The notes under the pieces were generated by a model. It was not told where the DNA came from. It saw nothing but the letters and a program-made list of their open reading frames with translations, and made no database searches. The translations under genes were made by a program, and so were the position numbers. Source: Chloranthus sessilifolius (lineage: Eukaryota > Streptophyta > Magnoliopsida > Chloranthales > Chloranthaceae). From it: 64,000 nucleotides of DNA. The DNA is taken from NCBI GenBank assembly GCA_021018995.1, contig CM037595.1, positions 89,360,991 to 89,424,990 on the forward strand, read 5' to 3'. Of this stretch, positions 34,928 through 45,261 are shown piece after piece (position 1 is the first letter of the stretch; each line of letters begins with the position of its first letter).

Positions 34928-37552
34928 TGTAATATCCTGAAAAATTGACCGTTTGACTTTGACCTCGGGATTCATGCCCGATTGATCATAGGTTTGACCA
35001 AGTGATGGTCAAACATTGAGTTCATGAAGTGATGAACTGATGTGATGCAATTGTGACTAAGAGTGTTGAATAGTATTGATTTTGAGCTACATACACCTAT
35101 CTCTAGTGTATGCGTTTAACACCGAAACCAAAGAGAGGATATAAGGGTTTAATAACCTTAGAATCCTTTTGTTTGGGTTGTTGAAGAGAGAGTTAAGAAG
35201 AGAGAGAAAGAGGAGGAGATTAATTATTAAGGAGTTATTGTTATTGGATTGATGGAAGATGGAGCATTGATTGCCGGATTCAATGCGTTTGGAGCCGTTG
35301 AAGCAAAAGCTGGAACCCTAACCATTCCAACCTAGATCTTGATCAATTTGAGATTAATTGAAGGTGAGTTTTAAATTAATGTTAATGCATAGATTATAGA
35401 TGATTAAATTCGGTCAAGTGTACTTAAAAGAGTAGATTAAAGGCTTAGAAACGAAAAGGGAAAAGATTTGGAAGAACAGCCCGAAAGGGGGCTGAATCTG
35501 GCCAAATCGATTAATCGAAATTGGGGTTCGATTAATCAATTTTGGTCTGGAAGTTGAAAAGTCAAGTAAGCCCGATTTCGATTAATCGAATTGGATTTCA
35601 ATTAATCGATTTGGATGTTCGATTAATCAATTTGGAAATCGACTAATCGACTGGGTACTTCCAGTGGCTGGAAAACAAGACCTGAGGAAATCGACTAATC
35701 GAGTTGGGAAATCGATTAATCGATTTTGGATTTCGATTAATCGATTTTGGATCGACTAATCGATTTCAAACTTTCGACCACTCAAATTGAGAATCGACTT
35801 CATTATGTTAGAGACTTCGATTAATCGATTTGGGATCGATTAATCGAATTTGAATCTTGATTAATCGATTTTGAGAATCGATTAATCGATTTGGGTTTCG
35901 ATTAATCGATTTTGGGAATCGATTAATCTAATTGTATTTCGATTAATCAATTTTGGGAATCGATTAATCTAATTGTATTTCAATTAATCGATTTTGGGAA
36001 TCGATTAATCGACTTTGACAGTTTTGCTTGGCTTTCTAAGTTTTCTTTGAGATTCATGGAGGGTCCATGACCTTCTTCATTACATTTTTAGTTATGTATT
36101 GCATGTGTTATGATATACCATAGGTGGTACGTGTGAAAGTGAGCACAAGGTGCCGCGTGGGACCTTGATGCTTGGACCATCAGAAACTTGAGGTAGGGAA
36201 CACCTTGAACATGTACTTTAATTTCAGAGCCTGTATGTAGTGATATAATTATCAGATTTGAAGTTGTTTTAAATTACAAAAAGCTTTGTGAAAATGGGTG
36301 TGTGTGTAACACCAAGAATGTGAAAAAGACATTGGTGTGATGCAAGTGATTAAGATCAAGTAATCTAATAAGAATGAGACATCCCCAGAGGATGAGAAAG
36401 TAATAAAGGCATCAGGTGTGATGCGAGTATGTATATATCCCAGGGATGTATATATATATATGATTGAATAATTATTATTGACGCCTAACTGATATAAGAT
36501 AACACACTTACACGATAACCAACTATATATAAAGCACATGTTATTTTTGTTATTTGAGGTTTGATAGGATACCCCACCGACGTGGCGGGATACCTACAAC
36601 TGACGCGGCAGGATATCCGTGACCGGTACGGCGGCCAATCCGTACACCAGTGCGGAGGTTTATCCGTAACAGTAATCACATCCCAAGGATATTGAGATGA
36701 GTTTTAACCCCGCCGCCTAGTAAAAAGGGGCTTGGGTTGTATTCCCAGGGAATACTTTATAACAACTGTCTATTTAGACGACGATGAAGGGTATCTCATC
36801 GGGGCTCGATGCTATATTGCTCGGGGATTACTTAAGTTGAAGATTTAAGTTTTGCTTTAGGCATGTTTAGTGTCATTCATGATAAATCAACAGTAAATTA
36901 AGACATGCTAATTACCAGTAAACTTGAATGCAATTCATCAGCTTTTAAACTGTTTTCTAGTGAATGCATAGACACATCATGCTTAGAATATCATGGAATA
37001 TATGTGAGTCTTAATTTATATGTTCATTGTGTTTGTTCCCTATTGAGCTAGGATGTAGCTCACCCTTTAGACTATACGTCGCAGGTCCATTGATAGCAGC
37101 TGTCGAGGCTTCGAGAGACGTAGATCCGGATGATTCGGATTACGTACCTGGAGACTAGTTGGAACCTCTACCCAAGGACTTCTTCTAGGAGACTTTGCTG
37201 TGTACTTTGACAGAGAGTAGTTTGAGAGCAGATTTGTACGACTTGGTATGTCAAGCCTTTATTTTGATAAACATGTAATTAAATTGGATTATTCTTTTGG
37301 CGAACCATCTGGGGTGATCTGTTTATCACCGATGGTTCGGGTCGGTTCTCTGTTCATGCAGAGGCATGAAAGTAGAACTGTCTTTTGCATATGCCAGTTG
37401 GGCATATTAACCGTTTCCGCTTTATGAGATTATTTACTTTATCTATTAAATTGTGTTTATTATATCAATGTTCCGTGCACAGTTTTGGGGCACGATTTGG
37501 AGGATCGTGCTGATGGCACGGGTTTCGGGGTGCCAAAATCAGAGCTGTCACA
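34928..37552 (+). repeat. 5' LTR of element B
   Basis: The 2625-bp LTR runs TGTAATATCC to GCTGTCACA. It matches the reverse complement of element A's LTRs and, closely, 45262-47809. It carries a palindrome array at 35506-36013. Confidence 0.95.
35506..36013. repeat. TCGATTAATCGA palindrome array, element B left LTR
   Basis: About 12 exact cores and a similar number of variants (CAATTAATCG, CGATTAATCA, CGACTAATCG) occur in 508 bp. A 40-base unit near 35920-36000 is duplicated relative to the other LTR. Confidence 0.95.
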
Positions 37553-37554
37553 GT

Positions 37555-37566
37555 TGGTATCAGAGC
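37555..37566 (+). other. Primer-binding site of element B (tRNA-Met type)
   Basis: TGGTATCAGAGC follows the LTR by two bases and is the exact complement form for initiator tRNA-Met priming. Confidence 0.9.
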
Positions 37567-37655
37567 AATTTCTTTTAGAAACTCTGACAATCATTCTTTT
37601 GTCAGAACATAGGGACTTCTGCTAATGAAAACTTTGTTTTCACGTGCAGACAGCT

Positions 37656-39040
37656 ATGTCTTCTAGAGGAAGGGCCACCTGTGGTCATAGAAGCTATGTA
37701 GTCGAGATGATTTTATCTCAGATACCAATAGAGTACCCATAGGAGATGGAGGGGCTTCTGGCAGTGGTGGCCAAGGAAGCCAGGATCAGAGAGAGAATCA
37801 AGATCGAGATCGACAGGATCAAGATCAGAGAGAACAGGAAAGAGTTAGAGAACGAAATGAGGACAGAGAAGAGCGTCAGAGGATGATGCACACCATGGAG
37901 ACCATGGCGGATGCTATGGCCCAACAGGCAGCATCTTTGATAGCTCATACAGCTCATGAGCAGCATCAGCCACCGACACCTCCAATGGCTCCTACACTGC
38001 CAACATCTTTTGCTTTTACTGAGTTTAGGAGGATGAGACCTCCTAGCTTTTCTGGATAGGGAGAGCCCATAGTGGCAGAGCATTGGCTAAGTGAGATGGA
38101 GAAGGTATTCAGTGTACTGACATGCACGGAGGACGAGAGCGTCCGTTGGGCAGCCTACATGCTAGACGGAGAGGCTGGGCCTTGGTGGAAGTCTGTTTCA
38201 CGGACTAGGGCTCAGGAGACTCCAGATATGCCCTGAACATGGGATGAGTTTATCGAGGAATTTAATAAACAATACTTCCCTGAAGTCGTGAGGAACCAGA
38301 TGGAGGCTCAATTTTTGCAATTGTTCAAGGGAGGATGATTGTGAGAGAATACGGAGTGGAGTTCATGCAACTCGCTCGCTTTGCGCCCGACTACGTCATC
38401 ACAGAGATGATGAAAGCAAAGAGGTTTCAGAAAGGTTTGAAGTCGGACGTGAGGGGAGGAGTAGCACCATTCCAACTGAGGACCTATGGTGAGGTCATGA
38501 GCAAAGCACTCGTGGTGGAGGAGGAGAATAATAATAAATATCGCCAGAGAGAGCAACAAGAAATGTGGAACACGGATCAGAGCAGAACGGGAAATTATGA
38601 ACCGATGAACAAGAAGCCGAGGTTCATACCAAACAATCAGAAACTATCGTTCCAAGGAGGTTGGAGACCAGCGCAGCAGAGCAACCAGCAGAGATTTCTA
38701 TTGCTCGCGTCGGGGAGACCGATACGCTACGAGAGCCCTGCTATTACTACAGGCGCTACAGTCACACAGGGTGCTTCTCGAGCAGCTTCTTCCATACCTC
38801 GTGAGACTTATGCCAAGTGTGGCAAGCCTCACAGGACAGCGGACTGTAGGATAGGCATTCGGGGTTGCTTTCGATGTGGCAAGGTGGGCCACTTGATCAA
38901 GGAGTGTCCTGAGATGAACAAGGGGAAGACGACTTCAGCACCTATTCCATGACCTATACAAGCGAGGAAGCCGATCGTCTAAGGAAGAGCCTACGCAATC
39001 ACAGCTCAAGAGGCTCAGAACACAAACGATGTCATTCAAG
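37656..39040 (+). pseudogene. Element B gag
   Basis: It starts at the ATG of MSSRG (37656). A charged N-terminal region is broken by frame changes. The capsid-type region near 38070-38330 (WLSEMEKVF, GPWWKSV, FNKQYFPEVV) has TGG to TGA. The longest frame, 38335-38952, carries GVAPFQLRTYGEVM and an intact zinc knuckle CFRCGKVGHLIKEC (CX2CX4HX4C) near 38866. CGA to TGA at 38950 and a TAA near 38981 follow before NDVIQ at the 5' splice site (39040/39041). Confidence 0.88.
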
Positions 39041-39188
39041 GTGAGCTTTTTTTAAATAAAGAATTTTAATTTTTGAAATTTTTAAATAGAGAAGGTGCAT
39101 CTACATATAGGAAATATAAGAAAAACTTACATGTGATAAATTCTGGTATGATAATGAATAATATATATATATGTGTATGTGTGGTTAG
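39041..39188 (+). other. Probable spliceosomal intron between gag and pol, element B
   Basis: CAAG/GTGAGC opens and GGTTAG/GT closes a 148-base AT-rich segment. Splicing joins [13 protein letters not shown] in frame; without it gag meets a TAA within 35 bases. The position and phase (after codon base 1) match element A. Confidence 0.75.
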
Positions 39189-42100
39189 GTATGTTACAAA
39201 TATATAAGAAGGAAAGCGACGTGACATATGAAGCTCGAGTGTTGATAGACCCGGGGTCTACCCACTCATTTGTTACCCCTCACTTCACAAAGAGGATGAA
39301 AGTTGACCCAAAGGAGTTAGACTTCGTTTTAATCGTGACTATTCCTACTGGGAAATCGGTTGATACCGAAAAGGGTTGCAACTCCGTGATCGTGAGGGTC
39401 ATGGATGGAGACGTCTTTGAGCTACCGGCGAACCTAATTCTATTAGACATGCAAGGATTCAACGTGATCCTTGGCATGGATTGGCTATCAACTCACTGTG
39501 CGACGGTAGATTGTAAGAACAATGTCGTCATCTTCAGACCCAACACAAGGAGATCATTTAGATTTAGAGGAGAGAGGTCGACACACATGCCACTTATCTC
39601 GACAGTCAGGGCCGAGCGATTGATCAGAAAAGGGTGTAGTGGGTACTTGGCATTTTTTAAGGAGCATAAAGAGGAGAAGAATGTTATCTCTGAGATAGTA
39701 GTTGTGCGAGACTTCACCGATGCATTTTCGGAGGAGTTATCCGGATTACCTTCAGAGAGAGAAATAGAATTCGCCATCGACTTAGCACCAAGAATGGAGC
39801 CTGTTTCTAAAGCATCATACAGAATGACTCCTGCTGAATTGAAGGAGTTGAAAGAGCAGCTACAAGAGCTAATGGACAAGGGATTTTTTAGACCGAGCGT
39901 GTCTCCATGGGGAGCACCGGTCTTGTTTGTAAAGAAGAAAGATGGGTCAATGCGCCTGTACATTGACTATCAACAATTGAACAAACTTACCATAAAAAAC
40001 CGATACCCTTTGCCTAGGATAGATGACTTGTTTGTTCAACTGCAAGGAGCAAAGTATTTCTCTAAGATCGATCTGAGATCGGGATACCATAAGTTGAGAG
40101 TCAATGCAGAGGATATTCAGAAGACTGCATTCAGGACTCGATACAGACACTATGAGTTCTTAGTGATGCAATTTGGGTTGACAAATGCCCCAGCGTCATT
40201 CTTAGATTTGATGAATAGGGTGTTTAAACCACACCTGGACTCTTGTGTTGTAATGTTTGTTGACGACATCCTGATCTGTTCAAAATCAGAGGAAGAGCAT
40301 GAAAAGCACTTAAGAGTAGCCCTACAGACTCTACGTGAACACCAGTTATACCCCAAGCTCAGCAAATGTGAGTTTTGGTTAGAAGAAGTTAGCTTTTTGG
40401 GACATGTCATCTCAAAACTTGGTGTCACTGTAGATCCAGCAAAGATCGAAGCAGTAGTGAATTGGGAGCAACCAAAGACCGTGACCGACATCCGTAGTTT
40501 CCTTGGATTAGTAGGTTACTATCGGCGTTTCGTTGAGGATTTTTTAAAGATATCAGAACCACTGACGAGACTTACACGGAAGGATGCAAGGTTCGAATGG
40601 AGTGAGGCATGCGAGAAGAGTTTTCATGAACTCAGGAAGAGACTCACTTTAGCTCCAGTACTAGAGATTTCTTCAGGCAGTGGAGGGTTTGCAGTATACA
40701 GTGATGCTTCATATACTGGTTTGGGTTGTGTGCTTAATCAACACAAAAAGGTGATAGCATATGAGTCGAGACAGTTGAAAGAGCATGAAAAGAATTACCC
40801 GACACATGACCTGGAATTAGCAGCGATCATTTTCGCGCTTAAGATTTGGAGGCATTACTTGTATGGTGAGACTTTTGAGATTTTTACTGATCATAAGAGC
40901 CTCCGATATCTGTTTACACAGAAGGAACTAAATATGAGGTAGTGCAGATGGATGACGTTCCTTAAGGACTATGATTGCTCCGTACAGTACCATCCAGGCA
41001 AGGCTAATGTGGCGGCCGACACCTTGAGTCGGAAGAGTTCAGCTCAATTGGCTAGTTTAATTTTTGGTATGCACAGATGGAAACTGTTTGAAGATCTGGC
41101 ACTATATGATGCAAACATTGAGTCACAAGCTACAGGAGCCTTCTTGGCTAATATCTCAGTGAGACCGATGATATTTGAGCATATCCATGAACTACAGATG
41201 AAAGACCAGACGCTAACAAAGATTCGTCAAGATATAACTAAAGGCATTACATCTGAGTTTTCAATCAAGGAGGATGGTTCCTTATTGTTTAAGGGCCGCC
41301 TCTGTATTCCAGATAACGCCGATCTACGACGAACCATTCTTGATGAATCTCACAAATCAAGCTATGTTATCCACCCGGGAAGCACAAAGATGTATCAAGA
41401 TTTGAAAAAGAATTACTGGTGGAGAGGCTTGAAACAAGATGTAGCAGAGTACGTATAGCGGTGTTTGACTTGCCAACAAGTGAAGATCGATCATAGACAC
41501 CCCGCAGGTCTATTGCAGCCTGTACCTATACTGGAATGGAAGTGGGAATCGATATCTATGGACTTCATCATTGGATTACCGCGGACTGCAAAGAAGTACA
41601 ATTCCATATGGGTAATAGTCGATCGATTGACCAAGACAGCGCACTTCTTGCCTTACAACACGATTTACACGGCGGGAAGACTGGCAGAGTTGTATATGAA
41701 AGAGATTGTCCGTTTGCATGGGATTTCGAGTAGCATTATTTCCGATCGTGACCCTTGTATACATCAAAGTTTTGGAAAATTTTCAAGAAGGAATGGGAGC
41801 GCGACTAGATTTTAGTACGACATTCCATCCGCAAACCAACGGACAAATTGAGAGGGTCAATCAGATCATTGAGGACATGCTTAGGGCATGTATGTTAGAA
41901 TTGCAAGGATCGTGGGATCAACACCTACCCTTGATTGAGTTTGCATATAACAACAACTTTCAGACGAGCATTGGGATGGCACCATATGAAGCACTTTACA
42001 GATAGCAATATAGATCGCCCATCAATTGGGAAGAAACTGGGGAGAAATTTGTTTTGGGACCCGAAATACTAAAAGATAATGCCACCTATGTTCGGATGAT

Positions 42101-42602
42101 AAGGGCAAAACTCAAAGAAGCTCAGAGCAGACAGAAAAGCTACGCCGATATCAAGCGGACGAGTGTAGACTTCAAGGTGGGTGAACACGCGTTTGTGAAA
42201 GTATCACCTATGAAAGGGGTGATGAGGTTTGAAAAGAGAGGGAAGCTAAGTCCTCGCTATCTTGGACCGTTTGAAGTTTTGGGTCGAGTAGGGGAAGTTG
42301 CTTACCGTATTGGATTGCCACCATTATTCGATCAAGTACACAATGTGTTCCACGTGTCTATGCTCAGGAAGTACCTTAATGACCCTAATCACGTGTTGAG
42401 CGGTCAATCATTTGAGATGCATGAGGACATGACTATGATCGAAGAGTCGGTGGAGATTTTAGATTGAAAAGAACAAGTGTTGCGAACAAAAGTGATTCCA
42501 TTAATACTTGTCCGATGGAAGCATCATCCGGCCTAGGAAGCTACATGGGAACGAGAGGCCGACGTGAAAGAACAGTATCCAAGCTTGTTTGCGACAGCTT
42601 GA
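39189..42602 (+). pseudogene. Element B pol: protease-RT-RNase H-integrase-chromodomain
   Basis: A 580-codon frame (to 40942) holds the protease ([11 protein letters not shown]), RT with [12 protein letters not shown], and most of RNase H ([23 protein letters not shown]). CAG to TAG at 40940-40942 ends it. It resumes at 40952-41458 through the integrase zinc finger, TAG at 41457, then 41465-41750 with MDFIIGLP and ISDRDP, a 1-nt deletion near 41757, and 41790-42005 with HPQTNGQIERVNQ. A further TAG (42003) and a stop before the chromodomain (LVRWKHHPA, EATWEREADVKEQYP, 42467-42602) follow. The catalytic acids are kept, so the copy died by scattered point changes. Confidence 0.92.
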
Positions 42603-42868
42603 GTGTCAAAATTGTATCACCGCAAGCATGTTTGTGGATTTAAACTGTGTTGTAATTCAATGTCGATCTTATGATCAATTTACTTAAGAGAACAATTTTA
42701 TCCACATAGAGTCTCAAACGCTGTGTTGAACGCGAAATTGGAATTCATCATGGCCACGACATGGCCATAATGATGTATTTTGTAGAACCAATGACCAACT
42801 GGTCATAGTTTACCAAGAGAAATCAAAGAGACATGAAATTTTTTTTAATCTGAAGAATCTGATCAAAA
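42603..42868 (+). other. Spacer between element B pol and palindrome array
   Basis: It is non-coding, closely colinear with 25063-25293 of element A (reverse strand), and no other signal is visible. Confidence 0.6.
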
Positions 42869-43476
42869 CCGATTAATCGATTTGGGAATTCGATTAATCG
42901 ATTTTGATCGATTAGTCGACTAGCATGCGCCAGTGAGTGGAAACTTGAAAAGGATTCAGCAAAATGACAAAGTGAAATTTCGATTAATCAATTTTGGAAA
43001 TCGATTAATCGATTTATGTTTTCGATTAATCGAATTGGGGATTCGATTAATCGAGTAACTTTAGAACTTTAGAAGAACTTGAAAGATTTTATATGATTTT
43101 GATTAATCGAGGAAGAATTTGATTAATCGATTTGGAATTTCGATTAATTGAACTGGGAGTTCGACTAATCGAGTAACTTAAGGATTTTAGAAAAAATTTG
43201 AAGGACTGCACGATTTCGATTAATCGAAGTGAATCTCGATTAATCGATTTTGGGATTTCAATTAATCGAAATGAATTTTGATTAATCGACTGGCTCACGC
43301 CAGTGAGCTCCAAAACTTAAAAATTTAAATGAATACGATTTCGATTAATCGAAATGGTTTCGATTAATCGATTTTGAGTTTTGACTAATCGATTTTGTAA
43401 ATTGATTAATTGATTTCGCGCGGCTGAACCTAATTTTAAAACTCGATTAATCGACTTTGAAAATCGATTAATCGAA
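42869..43476. repeat. TCGATTAATCGA palindrome array upstream of element B third ORF
   Basis: This is a dense run of exact and variant cores over 608 bp, ending just before the TATA-like box at 43483. It corresponds to 24501-25062 in element A. Confidence 0.95.
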
Positions 43477-43482
43477 CTGGGG

Positions 43483-43500
43483 CCTATATATATAAATCGA
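43483..43500 (+). promoter_or_regulatory. TATA-like box upstream of element B third ORF
   Basis: CCTATATATATAAATCGAAG is shared with element A at the same distance class (about 220-240 bases before the ATG). It is followed by a CTTCTTCTTC leader. Confidence 0.55.
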
Positions 43501-43721
43501 AGGGATTTTCTTCCCATTCGAATTCATTTGGAAAATTTTCCTTGCGCGCCTTCTTCTTCTTCTTCTCCAACCGACCGAGAAACCTAGGTTTTGGGCATTT
43601 AGATCGATTTTGGATTGAAATCGCGCGACATTGGGTCGAATACCTAAGGTAAAATCTTAGTTTTCGCTCCTTTCCCATTTCAAACCACATAAACCCTAGT
43701 TTTTATGAATTTTCACCTAAA

Positions 43722-44790
43722 ATGCCGCCTAAAATGCGTTTGTCTTCGAAGAAGGCAACGTCTACGCTTCCGGTCCGGCGTAAGAACGCCACTCCACCAC
43801 CACGTACCCCATCACCAGTGAGGACTCCATCACCGTCGGCATCGGAGATTACATCCGGTTCGACGAGCGCGTCTTCGCGCGAGTCTTCACTAATGCCACC
43901 ACCACCCACCAATGTACTCCAATCCAACGAGTGGTGGGCGGCTAAAACCTTTGAGATCGAGTACATTATCGATCAAACCCTATTTACAAACCCCGATGTA
44001 CCGAGCAAGACCCAATGGGCTCGTAATTACCTTGTAAAGGCCGGTCTCGACAATATCTTGAAACCAATTCGTGGGTCCTACTACCCTAGGTTGGTTCGAG
44101 TATTTTACCAAGGTCTCACGGACGGACCTACCGATGACGTAGTCAAGACCACCATTGAGGGTCGTGACTACACCTTCACTCGTCGCCACATACACGAGGT
44201 CCTAGAGTGTCATTTAGACTTCGTACGATGCCACGATGATCATCCTAGAGGGGATGAGGTATATCAAGGGCAAGTTGATGAAGGGCAACTTGAGGCCCAA
44301 GGAGAAGATGCCCTATGCTCGGCTCATCTCGAGCATGCTAGAGTGTTATTCCGACGCTCCAGAATATACTATATCGCCCCATGAGGAGAGGGCTACGGAC
44401 CGAGTGAAGACGTTTTCAAACTCTTCATGGAGCCGTAGTTACAATTTACTCAAGCGGACCCTACCGGCTCTGGGTTCAGCAGCAGCACTAGTGGCACTAC
44501 CACCACATCAGGACGCACCAGTGGGTGGGGCACTCCAAGATGATCCACCAGTGAAGGGGACACCCTCCCATACCACTGCCTCACCTACACCGCTAGCGCG
44601 GTCTGCGGCAGCGACACCGACGTCTTCTTATCGCCGGCCAGCGGCTCGCCCGGTGCCCTGTATCGAGGATGTGTTGGTCCGGATGGAGGCCAACAATGAG
44701 AGGATGAACCAGCGGATGGACTTTTTGATGTACCACACTCTACGGTATATCTATCCGTTGGACTACCGCCCTCATGAGGCCGGCGGGTAG
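43722..44790 (+). pseudogene. Element B third ORF with internal deletion and frame change
   Basis: The start MPPKMRLSSKK aligns with codon 43 of the 466-codon frame in element A. Ser/Thr/Pro-rich N-terminal sequence and WAAKTFEIEYII follow. After ECHLDF (about 44222) roughly 78 codons present in element A are missing, and the frame shifts. The homologous frame continues as MIILEGMRYIKGKL from 44236 to the stop at 44790. The C-terminal ARMEANNERMNQ-type helix is kept. A CGCGAGTCTTCACTA-type insertion in the N-terminal part adds a few residues. The protein function is unknown; see the element A copy. Confidence 0.75.
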
Positions 44791-45248
44791 CGGACCGCAT
44801 TCCACACGTGCAGATCTTCCATGCGAGCACATCATGCCGAAGCGCTCGCTCTGTGCCCAGCAATGGCCTTCGAGCCGATTCAGCCACAACCTACGGAGAC
44901 GACCCAACCATCGCTTGAGCAGACAGTTCAGTAAGAGCAGCCCGCCCCTGCATCAGCAGCCAGGAGAGGGGACGGCGTGAGAGCTTGACGACGGTTTCTA
45001 TTTTGTGGTCACTTTTTGACATTTTGTACTATTGTAATTAAATTGTAATTGTCGACAACAGTTACAGAAACTTGTAAATTTTGAAAAGTTAATGGAATAC
45101 AGATTAGTTTTGAATGTCCTTGCATTAGTTTTATTCTTGTACTGTGTGATGCATAATTAAATTTCGTAACTGAGTAACTACGTGACACCCCAGTGTGTGG
45201 GGTACCAAATCGAGCACCTTTGGGTTATTTTCGAGGACGAAAATTTCC
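44791..45248 (+). other. 3' non-coding region of element B
   Basis: It lies between the third ORF and the polypurine tract. It contains TTTTCGAGGACGAAAATT at 45228-45246, a box shared with element A and typical of Tekay/Del 3' ends. Confidence 0.6.
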
Positions 45249-45260
45249 AAGGTGGGGAGA
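45249..45260 (+). other. Polypurine tract of element B
   Basis: AAGGTGGGGAGA precedes the right LTR, identical to the tract in element A. Confidence 0.85.
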
Positions 45261-45261
45261 A

